Positions 47,668-58,705 of a DNA stretch of 64,000 bases are shown in pieces. Location: NCBI GenBank assembly GCA_963930775.1, contig OZ005701.1:5959669-6023668 (forward strand), given 5' to 3'. A program made the position numbers and the translations under genes. Origin of the DNA: Cliona cf. orientalis (lineage: Eukaryota > Porifera > Demospongiae > Clionaida > Clionaidae). Numbering within the stretch: position 1 is the first letter of the stretch; each line of letters begins with the position of its first letter. The notes below the pieces were generated by a model. The model was not told the DNA's origin. It saw nothing but the letters and a program-made list of their open reading frames with translations, and ran no database searches.

Positions 47668-50600
47668 ATGAAGAAAATGGCTGGTGTACTGTGCAAGATG
47701 GCCCTGTTGATGTCTACATCTTTCATTTCTGGTAAGCATTTATGTGTACCGTTTCAAGATGATGTCACTGATGATATGGGTTAATGTTGAAGAGATAATA
47801 GTGGCATATCGCATCTGAGCGACTACAACGAAAATCGGTGAAGGCTAGCTAGGTGCATGATATTCTGGACTCCATGCAAGCCGCCGGGGCTGGTACCGTC
47901 CAGACTATTCTCAGTGCAGCTGCATGCACGGCACGCGTACGCATGCGCATGGGGAAGTGGTGAACTAGTGTGCCACGGTTTGCCAGCCTTTAGCTAAATA
48001 ATCACCGTCATGCATACCGTATTCGCTTGATCAGACGCCGCTCTCGATTAGTCGCCGCTCTCGAATAGTCGCCGCACCTCCGGAAGTGCTGAACGAAATA
48101 GTCGCCGCTCTCGAATAGTAGCCGCGCCACGCCTACTATTCGAGAATACCAGCACGTGGACATGCCTCGCGACTCGTTTTCAATGGCAGGCACACGATAA
48201 ACAGTCTAGAACAAGTTCTAACTTTCTTCTACATCAGCAACGGGGCCAGAATCTCCTAGATCAGTGGTATCAATCGACTGTTTCTCAAAGGATTGTCTCT
48301 CTGGCATTAATAAACGCCGCTCTCGAATAGTCGCCGCTCTCGAATAAACGCCGCACAAACTCGGGCGATGAAATAAATAGTAGCCGCGGCGTCTGATCGA
48401 GCGAATACGGTAATAATAATATAGGAAAAATTCAAGTCACACCGTAGTGAGCTCGAGATCCGCAGGGACTATACATTATCTTTCTGAATAAAGAGGATTC
48501 AATATCTATACATGTAACCATCCGCTGAGCGACTCGTTTGGCGAGGCCCACGAGCGTCATATGGCACTTCCAAACGAAAAATTAGCGTCGCGTTGTGACA
48601 TGTCCCCCCAAAAGACTGTATACTATGCCGGATACTATAGTCTATAGTAGAGTATACAAGGTCTCGACCGTAAATTTGGAACCGTAAATTTGGAACCGGA
48701 AGTACCCATATGTAGGTAATGGTCGTTCGCGCGGGGTAATGCTCTAGCTCTGAGCTCTCTAATAGTAATAATGTTAAGGTACCATTTAATTGCGTGGGCG
48801 TGAGCGTCAGGAATGGCTAATTCAATTAGCGAATCGTGAAGGGGCGTGGCCGAAGAGGCCATACGAGTGCTTTTGGTCGAAGGTGGGCGTGTCCAGAATC
48901 GGCCAGGGATGATTATGCGCGTGTAATTAGCGACCGGAAGTGGCCCCTGAAGAAAAGGCCGGTAATTGCCCACATCAAAGCAAGATCAAAGCATTCTTGC
49001 TTAACTATTAACCGCAACGACAAAAAAAAAAAAAAAAAAAAAAAAAAAGCCTTATTAGGCCTAATTAAGCATGTGGGCGTGTTCCTGGCACTGTGTGGAG
49101 TGCGTGCGTGTGCGTTAATGCAGGTTTTATTGCTTCCGATTGGGCGTGGCTTCACGGGCCAGTGCTTGGATATCGGCGCCTGGGACTTGGCCTCGGCGAT
49201 AGGTGGGCGTGTCCCGGAAGCGGCGGTGACCTTTGAACCCCGCGAGGAGGCTTTGGGGGCGTGGCAGGAGGTCAAAGGTGAGGCCATGTCAGTTAATGAG
49301 GCACTGTACGCCGGTGCGATCGAGGGGCCCGTACGGCTGGACGGAAGCTGACGATGGTTTGAAGCGGATGTGGTTGCGATGACGTGTTGTTACTCCGCCC
49401 ACACAGGAAATGAGGTGAGCTCTTGTGTGGGCGGTGTGGCAGAACGGCGTCCAAGTGTTTGTGTGTGTTTTGGCCTTGAGGAAGCTGTGTGTTTTAATTG
49501 GGATTGATTGTGGGCTTCCGGTGGACATCCGGTGGTTAGTAGGCATTTGATTGAGAATGGTGGTCCTTGGGGAACAGGGTGGGGCTGTTTTGGGCGTGGC
49601 CTGGCCCCTCCCTTCCGGCTCGGCTTCCGGTCCATGGAGGATATTAAATGAACACTTCCGGCTCTAGCAGCCACACCCCTGAGACCTGTGCAATTAAAAG
49701 GGCGTGGTTACACACCATGCACCTCACTAATGACTTTGATGTGGTTTAGGTGTCATATCCCCCACCTCACGCCCACGCAATTTAATGGTACCTTAACTGC
49801 AATCAATTTAGCTTCAGGTGAAGTACGTGAGTTAATTTCTCCTCTCTCCTCAACTGGACGGAATCATGTCTGTGCCAACGAACCACTAATTTACTCGTGT
49901 GAGATACATGGAGAATACCTGCAGTGGATGCTGGACCATACACCTTCCCTTCGCGCGATCTTGCATGGAGGTCTAAAAGTAGATACTGTACAGATGATTT
50001 CAAATCAGACCATAAAAGCTATACTTACAATGAACGAAGAGCTTAATAATGTGACAGCAGGAGAGTCAAAACGGCTTCGTTCGGCTCTACTCATAGATAC
50101 TTCTCAAATTGCCGGTTTACACAACATCTCCTGTTCCTCCAATGAAGGAGATGTGCGAGAACAAAGCTTCCAAGTTGCAGGTGAAAATAATTATACTGTA
50201 TACATTGATGTATAATATATTAAAATTTAATATTGTCCATAATTATTATACATGTACAGAAATCCCAACCAAGCCCATAATTCTCAAGCATACTCTACCA
50301 TACTCTCAAGTGCTTTCCATTGAATGGGGTGCACCAAATAACAGAGATAGATTTGATCTTGATCACTACAGTGTTCAGGTACTCATAATAATGCCTGAAT
50401 CTGTTGAGGAACCCTATAATATGTATTATTTCAATGGAACAACTCGTGAACCAAGGTATTTTGTTGATCTTCGGCCGTTTGCATCAGGAAGTAGCATTAC
50501 AATACATAGTGCAAATATCACAGCTGTAAGCAAGTGCAGACAACACAGTCCTGTAGCAACAGCACTGCTTATGTCAAACATCAAAATTCCCTCGCTAGAT

Positions 50601-50964
50601 TCTATAGATCACCCATCCATCTCTTCAGCATCTACACCCTTTGATGGATACTGTGAGTGATCATTATTGATAATTTTATAGCTTGATAATATATTATTAT
50701 AATTAATAATATGCAAATTATTCATAGTTATTGTATTATTGTATGTGTGATCCCTGCATATGACATTAATAAGTATGATAGGAAACATACATAGTGAGAG
50801 TGCAAGGGAGTGTGCATGTGACTCTTGATCTGTTAATTATTGTAATGTCATGCATCATACTAAAAGAATATTACTACTATTTTGCAGCTGTTACAAAGTA
50901 TCTTTGTATGATGATGATGGCCATCAAAATGATCACTCTTGCTCTGAACTATAATAGTTCATAA
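47668..50964 (+). CDS. Ig-FN3 surface protein with short hydrophobic tail (receptor C)
   Basis: Four exons, all joined in phase 1: 47668-47731 (signal peptide MAGVLCKMALLMSTSFIS), 49818-50180, 50260-50652 and 50888-50964, 298 residues in total. Exon 2 is one Ig-like domain: Cys in HVCANEPLIYSCEI, LQWML in the position of the core Trp, and the far Cys in HNISCSS. Exon 3 is a fibronectin III-like domain (EIPTKPIIL, LSIEWGAPNN, DHYSVQVL, ITAVSKCRQ). The last exon is a 25-residue tail with a Met-rich hydrophobic run containing one Lys. It could be a GPI signal or a weak anchor; there is no cytoplasmic tail. Closest relative in the window is receptor D (60357-61295). Intron 1 is 2.1 kb and mostly transposons. 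Ligand unknown; a recognition or co-receptor role is inferred. Confidence 0.75.
48015..48412. mobile_element. TACCGTA-terminus MITE, copy 4
   Basis: Ends TACCGTATTCGCTTGATCAG and CTGATCGAGCGAATACGGTA are 25-bp inverted repeats with one mismatch. The interior repeats the unit CTCGAATAGTCGCCG many times in both orientations. Intron 1 of receptor C. Confidence 0.85.
48774..49796. mobile_element. 1-kb TTAA-flanked GC-rich element
   Basis: Termini TTAAGGTACCATTTAATTGC and GCAATTTAATGGTACCTTAA, about 30 bp of inverted repeat, with TTAA at both edges as in piggyBac-type insertion. The interior is far more GC-rich than its surroundings and is full of GGGCGTG motifs plus an (A)27 tract at 49022-49048. 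Long open frames (for example 48836-49351) come from base composition and match no transposase I know. It ends 21 bp before exon 2 of receptor C. Confidence 0.7.
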
Positions 50965-51691
50965 TATAATATTATTATTATTGTTATGTTATTGTATGTT
51001 ATTGTTACACATGTCTATAATAATGTCTTCTTTATAAGACTAAGACTCAGTATCCATGGATGGATTATTTTGTTCCGTAACTACCGGTCCCTTTCTGTGT
51101 CAATGTAAACCTCCTTTATATGCATCAATATTACGTAATCTTATGACATTGTGATAATACCCCCCTCGATAATTATTATGTGACTCGATAATTAATATAA
51201 GATGCATGGTGATACTATATGCAGGCTGAAAAGGGAATGTGGAAAAGAACCGTTGGGAAGCCACAGGGAATCGAACCCAGGTCGGTGGCTTGAGCTGCCA
51301 TGCATATCTGCCAATCAAATCGTACCTGCATGTAGCAGCTATACTATATTATTATTATTATTATTCAGAAATAGAATCACACGGTGATAACCAAACTTTC
51401 TCAATAAAATTTAAATAATATGCATTCTGCACAGAATAATATAATTTGACATCCTGCATGGGCAATCAATGGCATTGATTGGTATATGTTATGAAAATGT
51501 AGGTTACCATAACTTGATTTAATACAACAATAATTGTCCCAAAATCAGCTATATACAGTGTAGCTATAGTCAGAGATATTTGCATATATACATGTGCAGC
51601 TACAACTTGAAGCATTATATAAAATTATAAGCTACTGCATACTATAAGACTGATAGGCTCAAGCATTAATCTGAGTGATATAGTATCAAAA
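50965..51691. other. Spacer between receptors C and A; possible tRNA-derived repeat
   Basis: AT-rich. On the minus strand at about 51215-51320 there is CTGGGTTCGATTCCC, a good polymerase III B box, preceded by GGCAGCTCA. It does not fold as an intact tRNA, so it is probably a SINE head. No gene otherwise. Confidence 0.45.
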
Positions 51692-53346
51692 ATGAAAGTG
51701 GTCTCTGCATTCTTGGCCTTTGCTATGCTTGTTTTTTCAGGTATGTTATAGAAAAGTTAAACCATGGCTCTGCACATATTATAATTCAAAGGCTATATAT
51801 ATACTGCATGCCAGTATAATAATAATATTATGTGAAAAATATTATCTGATTTATTATGCTTCCCTACAATCATGCATGCCTTTAGGTTGCAGCAGTTCAT
51901 CATTGACACCAACTGGTGTGCTGTACTTATGCCTGGAAGAGCCAATAGAGATTACATGTGAATCTACTGGATTGCTAATGGACTGGATGATTGTATTCAG
52001 CTCACTATCCCACTCCGATATAATACAGACTTACATAGCAGCCGATCCAGAGGGACTTATTCATACAGTGGCCAGCAATGGACTCGACATGGTATTCAAC
52101 CTGACGGTGAACAGACCATCACAATTTGAGTCGATGCTGACTGTGACTTGGAGAGGTGATACTGCAGTCTCCAATTCCACAGTGCAATGTGGACAAGAAT
52201 CCAACAGCAAGGCAGTGATTGTCGTTCAAGGTAAGTCTCCTATATATTGCATCTAATCTACACACCAAAATTATTACTAACTAGTTTTAATTGAATATAC
52301 TTGACATTAATACTCATGCAGACCCACCTGCTTCACCAATAATCTTGAACCATTCCTTGATGGCTACCAATGGCAGTAAGAATGGCACTGTTGTTACGCT
52401 AGAATGGCTCCCTGCTGCTAGTGATGCTACATTGGTTAGTGATTTGACATACACGGTTGTGGCTTTTCCTTCGGTGGTCTCACTAACGTCCATGTTGACA
52501 ACATCAAACACATCCATTCAACTATTCATCCTTTACAATCAGGAATACAACATCACAGTAGTGGCTAGCAACTGTGTTGGAAACAGTACACCAGCTAAAA
52601 CTACCCTCACAGTCGGTAATTATACTAACTTAGTTGATCTTGCAATTGTCAATAAATTCTTGGTAACAAGAATGCGATTATCTCTCTATGATCACCTACT
52701 ACTAGGGTACTGTGCTCGTCCAATTACTGGACCCAATGTGGCTATAATGGAGAACAGTATCAGTGGATTAGAAGGATCAATGATCACCTACTACTGCCAG
52801 TGGATGCCAAATGAACATATGGTGGCCACCTGTTTGAGCAATGGAAGTTGGAGTCCTGATCCACGAGACATGGAGTGTCCCAGCCATACTATCACACACT
52901 ATTACAATACTACTACTACTACTACTACTACTGTCTATTCTGAAACTGAGCAAGGTAACTAGATTATTATTATTATTATCCTTACAGATGTCAATTCATG
53001 TATAGAAATTGTCATGCATGCACTCACTAACAGGTATTTTGAATGGATATTATCCTTATGTGTATATAATGGTTACACTATAGGTACAGGAAATGAATCG
53101 GAATCAGATCCACTGAATCTAGTCCTGGTTATTTCAGTATCATTTGCAACCTGTTCATTCCTCATCCTACTGTGTGGTCTTCTTCTAGGTGTTTTCATTT
53201 CTAGATGCTATTGGAAACATGCATTATTGAAGAATAAAACAAAATCACCTCCTGCACCTATTTATGAAGAAGTAACCTGCAATGAGCTGAATTCTTTCAA
53301 ACTTGAAGACAATGTGGCATATGGTCCAATTCCATACTGCATATAA
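51692..53346 (+). CDS. Ig-FN3-sushi transmembrane receptor, short tyrosine tail (receptor A)
   Basis: Five exons in phase 1 (51692-51740, 51886-52230, 52322-52615, 52706-52954, 53084-53346) encode 399 residues. Exon 1 is a signal peptide. Exon 2 is an Ig-like domain (ITCESTGLLMDWM ... STVQCGQES). Exon 3 is a fibronectin III-like domain (DPPASPIIL, VTLEWLPAAS, YNITVVASN). Exon 4 is a sushi/CCP module (YCARP ... YYCQWMP ... ATCLSNGSWSPDPRDMEC) followed by a Thr-rich stalk. Exon 5 is a stalk, one TM helix (about 325-349) and a 50-residue tail. The tail has Y373EEV and Y392GPI; VAYGPI fits the ITIM pattern, and the second pair is spaced wider than a classic ITAM. The extracellular exons are almost identical to receptor B next door. 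A perfect 31-bp hairpin follows the stop codon. Ligand and function unknown. Confidence 0.85.
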
Positions 53347-53892
53347 AGTTACATTGCCACTTCAAGTTGCCGCATTATTATGCGCTGATGGAATAGAATT
53401 ATATCATCATTCCCTGTTGTATTATATATACAACAGGGAATGATGATATAATTCTATTACAGTTACAGGCAGTATCACACTGATTATATTGTGACCATAG
53501 CTGACATGATATAGTTCAAGTTCAGGCTCATACATATCGGATTCTGTGTTGATAGCAGTAAAATAATTATTTAATGTAAATTCATTTTGGGACAATTTTG
53601 TATATAAAAATAATCACGGTATCCTGTACACTACTGTCACAGCACACATCGATGCAATCACAATTGGATATCCAATACCATGGGGAAAAGTTACATGTAT
53701 TTGTTATTTAAGTCCCAAGGATGTTTGCTTGGTGAATGACAGTTTGACGTAATTGTGGCTTCATTGTTATCGATAGCAATGTACACAAGTTATAAACAGC
53801 TGCAGCATAATACTTAACGGCAGCTATATCCTATATAATAAGTAAGACTGACAGGCTCAAGCATTCTATGTTCTGAGTGACACAGCATCAAA
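53347..53892. other. Spacer between receptors A and B
   Basis: Contains the 3' hairpin of receptor A and, from about 53820, promoter-proximal sequence similar to that before receptor A (GACAGGCTCAAGCATT). No other feature seen. Confidence 0.6.
53392..53458 (+). repeat. Perfect 31-bp inverted repeat downstream of receptor A stop
   Basis: Arms 53392-53422 and 53428-53458 are exactly complementary around a 5-nt loop (TATAT). It starts 46 bp after the receptor A stop codon, so it would be a long hairpin in the 3' untranslated RNA if transcribed. No match to it was seen elsewhere in the window. Confidence 0.9.
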
Positions 53893-55297
53893 ATGAAAGA
53901 AGAGGTGGTCACTGCATTCTTGACCTTTGCTATACTAGTTTCAGGTATGTGTTAAAGTATGTACCATTGATATGAAGCTCGGGCCCCAGCCTGTACAAAG
54001 TGTACAGTATATGTTTTACATAATCATGCATAAGCTGCAGCACTTATACAAGAGTCCCAAGATTATTATAATTAAAATCATAGGATTTGAGTGCATGGAG
54101 ATCAAACCAACACACTCACATCTCCTCTACTAGTTGAGCTACGAAGCCCCTAGTATGTGGTGGGGAGAAAGGGCATAGCTTTCAAATGCTTAGTTCTTGC
54201 ATGGTACACATTAGTCCTAATAATATAAGGAACATGTAGTACACACCTCTTTTATAATAAATAATTATCACTCAGGTTGCAGCAGTTCATCATTGACACC
54301 AACTGGTGTGCTGTACTTATGCCTGGAAGAGCCAATAGAGATTACATGTGAATCTACTGGATTGCTAATGGACTGGATGATTGTATTCAGCTCACTATCC
54401 CACTCCGATATAATACAGACTTACATAGCAGCCGATCCAGAGGGACTTATTCATACAGTGGCCAGCAATGGACTCGACATGGTATTCAACCTGACGGTGA
54501 ACAGACCATCACAATTTGAGTCGATGCTGACTGTGACTTGGAGAGGTGATACTGCAGTCACCAATTCCACAGTGCAATGTGGACAAGAATCCAACAGCAA
54601 GGCAGTGATTGTCGTTCAAGGTAAGTCTCCTATATATTGCATCTAATCTACACACCAAAATTATTACTAACTAGTTTTAATTGAATATACTTGACATTAA
54701 TACTCATGCAGACCCACCTGCTTCACCAATAATCTTGAACCATTCCTTGATGGCTACCAATGGCAGTAAGAATGGCACTGTTGTTACGCTAGAATGGCTC
54801 CCTGCTGCTAGTGATGCTACATTGGTTAGTGACTTGACATACACGGTTGTGGCTTTTCCTTCGGTGGTCTCACTAACGTCCATGTTGACAACATCAAACA
54901 CATCCATTCAACTATTCATCCTTTACAATCAGGAATACAACATCACAGTAGTGGCTAGCAACTGTGTTGGAAACAGTACACCAGCTAAAACTACCCTCAC
55001 AGTCGGTAATTATACTAACTTAGTTGATCTTGCAATTGTCAATAAATTCTTGGTAACAAGAATGCGATTATCTCTCTATGATCACCTACTACTAGGGTAC
55101 TGTGCTCGTCCGATTACTGGACCCAATGTGGCTATAATGGAGAACGGTATCAGTGGATTAGAAGGATCAATGATCACCTACTACTGCCAGTGGATGCCAA
55201 ATGAACATATGGTGGCCACCTGTTTGAGCAATGGAAGTTGGAGTCCTGATCCACGAGACATGGAGTGTCCCAGCCATACTATCACACACTATTACAA

Positions 55298-55334
<37 letters not shown>

Positions 55335-57397
55335 GTCTATTCTGAAACTGAGCAAGGTAACTAGATTATTATTATTATTATCCTTACAGATGTCAATTCA
55401 TGTATAGAAATTGTCATGCATGCACTCACTAACATATTTTGAATGGATATTATCCTTATGTGTATGTAATGGTTACACTATAGGTACTGGTTCCAATAAT
55501 GTTATTGTGCCAGCCACACTTAGTCTAGTGGTAGTTGCTATCTCTACTGGCATATCAGTCTTCATTTTTATTACTCTATACGTCACCCATTGGAGAGGTG
55601 AGGATCACGATCATACACATGCAATGTCATGCATACAACTTTTATGAACTACGAATAATCACTAGTGTGCAAAGGGAAAATGGTCACTGACTCTCCTTTA
55701 CGATTATCTGAGGGAAGCAATCAGGAAATGCATGACATCATTACCATACAGGAGGAAGGGATATACAGCTTACTGCAAGCAGAAGATAAAGATCAGGTGC
55801 ATAACCAGGGACTGTACCAAGGGGTAGATATAGGGTGGCTAGCCACCCCCTTCACTAGTTCTTATTATTTATGCAACGTAGTACAGGAGACGTCCACCAT
55901 TATTAATCAGCCATCCCCCGCTTGCATCAGCATGGTTTACTATGGGTAACCACCCCATCAGCAACCTTCCATGCAAATAATATTATTATCTGGATCAGCA
56001 CCTGATAACCTATTGTATCTGGTATTACCTAATTAAATTTTAGTATTATGTTTCTCGTTTACAGCTGAGTGATTATGAAAAAAAGCCAACACAGGGAGAG
56101 TTAGTTTATGCCGATATTGGTAACTCTGCCTCCATACATATTCAAAGTGCTGCTCCTGCCTCTATGCCATACTCCAGCTTATCCTTGCAGTTAGATGATA
56201 GCCAAGTTCAGTATGCCGATATAAAACCTCATCAGTCCACTACCAACACCAGTGTTATGGAAGTGAACGATGGTATGTACCATGAATTAAAAATCTGATC
56301 AATGCCGGGGGGTGGGGGGTGGGGGGTGGGGGAGGGGGGGAGGATGAGGGGGATATGCTCGTGAATAAGTGAATGTCAGATATAGCTATCTACATGCATG
56401 TACTATCAAAGCATGACTAGTTATTCTCCATAAATTTGAAAGTGTATGCATTGTGCAATAAGCTAGCTTGACCTTGTATGAGATCATGGAAAGCCATTAC
56501 AATCACCATAATCATTACCCTATTACTCGTGTGTAATAATTATATTATGCACACATACTCCTGACATGACATATTGTATATACACACATACAATGTCATG
56601 CAATAAAGTAAGCACCCAAGCAAACACAACATCACCAATGTTGTATGACGATTCCCTGGATCTCGATACACTACTCATTCAGCTCCGATCGGAAGTGACT
56701 CTCAAATGGCGAGAGTTTGGTCTGGCTGTTGGACTGGCGGAGGACCATCTCGATAAGTATTCTACGTACCCGCCAGAAGAATGCATTGTGGAAGTGCTGG
56801 ATGTGTGGCTTAGAAACTACAACTGTGGCAACACTGATGTCGGTATGATCAGGAAACCAACATGGATGGATGTGGCTAGAGCTTTGAGAGAGATTGAGTT
56901 GCATCAGTTGGCAAACAAAATATTGAGCCTGTACAAAGATGGTAAATTTTTTGTAGAATCAAGATTGTGCATGTTAATAATAATGCCGTAATTATGATTA
57001 CAGGTGAACGTGAGTCTGACATCATGAATGCAGTACCCAAGCAGCATAATTGTAAGTAAATTAACCTAGTCTAATAGCTAACATTATTGTAATAATTATA
57101 TAACTCATGATCATTCAGATATCCCTCTTACTGATGATGAGCTTCCTCCTCCACTGCCTTCCAAGATGACTGATTTTGACGAGGAGATGGAACTACCCCC
57201 AGAGCAGGAAGAGCTGGGAACTGAAGAGACTCCACCTCCCCTACCCCCACCTTACAACGAAACTAGCTTGAAGCAAACGTGAGTTCACCCTTCATGATCA
57301 CCAATAATACACAATACCAATCAAGTCGTGCTGAAATTTTTGCAGATTTTGCTCCTCAGTACCACCTATCCCACCCAAGAACAACTTACAGATATAA
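53893..57397 (+). CDS. Ig-FN3-sushi receptor with ITAM/ITIM-like motifs and Death domain (receptor B)
   Basis: Eleven exons (53893-53944, 54276-54620, 54712-55005, 55096-55356, 55484-55597, 55666-55796, 56065-56272, 56609-56941, 57004-57051, 57119-57278, 57346-57397) encode 665 residues. Signal peptide, Ig-like domain (18-132), FN3-like (133-230), sushi plus Thr stalk (231-317) and a TM helix (about 326-348). The cytoplasmic part has Y389SLL, Y414ADI, Y435SSL and Y449ADI. LVYADI and VQYADI fit the ITIM pattern; Y435 and Y449 have ITAM spacing (10 residues between motifs). Residues about 486-577 form a Death domain (LDTLLIQLR ... LKWREFGLAVGL ... VLDVWLRNY ... PTWMDVARALREIELHQLANKI). The C-terminus has PPLPSK and PPIPPK (SH3 type) and PPPY (WW type). 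Tyrosine signalling plus Death-domain recruitment in one immune-like receptor is inferred. The exon 8 acceptor (AAAG) is weak. Confidence 0.82.
54051..54215 (-). repeat. tRNA-derived SINE, copy 1
   Basis: Read on the minus strand: GGCTTCGTAGCTCAACTAGT (A-box-like), then TTGGTTTGATCTCC (B-box-like), then a tail containing AATCTTGGGACT. Order and tail match the copy at 58519-58705. Receptor B intron 1. Confidence 0.65.
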
Positions 57398-57951
57398 CTA
57401 ACTCTGTTTCAGTGTAGCGAACAAGATTGAATTGAGTAAACATTATATATAGTACTAATACGGCAAAATTTAACTAGCTATAGCTACAGTATAAACTGTA
57501 TTATACATCACTCGTGTACCGTCCAGAATTTCTCAGTGTGTGAATTTTCATCAAATTTGCAATAATGCTTTACTATCAGATTCAACACATGTTAAAAGTA
57601 GCTCTAATGATAGTATGCAGAAGATTTAAAGCAAAAACACAGCATAATATTATATTATTATACTCTCTGTCTCTCATAAAGCATCAAAAATGAAAAAAGT
57701 ATGGAAGCCGAGAAGGGCAATTTCGTTCGATTTCGCAACCCGCGCGCATCCCGCATCCCTCATCCCCAGTGAACTACCTAGCAGGATGCGGAGACAAGTT
57801 ATACTGTAACAGTGATACTCGCTACCTTACTACCCACCTGATCACTGCCAATAACACACTAAGTAATACACTTTAACTCCACTGCTGCTACATCTGACCA
57901 GCAATCACTTGAATATTGGAGTCACTAATTGGAAGGGAGTGTATGGAGTAG

Positions 57952-58336
57952 GGGGAAGCATTGGACCAAAACTAAGATTTCCTTAATATATTGCGCTTGC
58001 CAAAACATGAGTCAGACCATTCCTGTATAGGAAAGATCTGACTCGTGTTTTGAAACGTCTGATTCATGTTTTGGTAAGCTCAACATAAATTCTGCCCTAT
58101 CCTTAATAAACATGTGTTACAGTATAGCTATGTTTATCAGAGGACAGGGCAGAATTTATATACATGTTTATCAGAGGATAGGGAGTTTATATAATATACA
58201 CAATGTTGATTGTCATGTTTGTCAGAGGATAGGGAATTTATACAGTGTCACATGTTTGTCAGAGGATAGGGCAGAATATTTGCAAAATAAGTGCATGAAT
58301 ATGTAGGAAATTTTGCCCTATCCTACATGTATGATT
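57952..58336. repeat. Interspersed repeat with internal TTTGTCAGAGGATAGGG units
   Basis: The unit CATGTTT(A/G)TCAGAGGATAGGG occurs four times between 58125 and 58275. Outer parts (GGACCAAAACTAAGATTTCC and CAAAACATGAG) reappear inverted at 63076-63218 in a shorter copy. Non-coding. Confidence 0.7.
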
Positions 58337-58518
58337 GTCTAGTGAAGGGAGTGTGGTGGGGGGGGGGGGGGGACCTTGCATCAGAAGATTGGGTGACAGT
58401 CTGAGAGTACCACATTTTATGTTTATTAACAATTAAGTATATATTCCCAGCATAACTTTTGTGGCTGTCTTGTGTAGCTACCCATTTAATAATAAAATTA
58501 CTTATGTATAGGCAGTAG

Positions 58519-58705
58519 GACTTGTATACAAGTCCCAAGATTTTCCATCATGATGGCAAAAAAATCTCAGAACTTGAGTGGAAATCGAACCCACATCTCC
58601 AATGTGATGCTCTACCAGTTGTCAATGAGCTACCAAGCCACTGGGAACAAGGTTAAGATGGTGGGGAGGAAGGGTATACTAAGCTAGTTCTTGATGCCCA
58701 TTATA
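58519..58705 (-). repeat. tRNA-derived SINE, copy 2
   Basis: On the minus strand: GGTAGCTCATTGACAACTGGTAGAGC (A-box region with an insertion), then GTGGGTTCGATTTCCAC (T arm and B box), then a tail with AATCTTGGGACTTG. Part of a tRNA fold is still drawable, but the D arm is disrupted, so it is not a functional tRNA. Same family as 54051-54215. Confidence 0.7.

Noticed and set aside
48836..49351. 171-residue open frame inside the TTAA-flanked element
   Set aside because: Open only because the element is GC-rich; antisense frames are open too, and no transposase motif is present.
58519..58705. Possible functional tRNA gene on the minus strand
   Set aside because: T arm and B box are good, but the D arm carries an insertion and the acceptor stem does not pair; it shares a tail with another copy, so a SINE is the better call.
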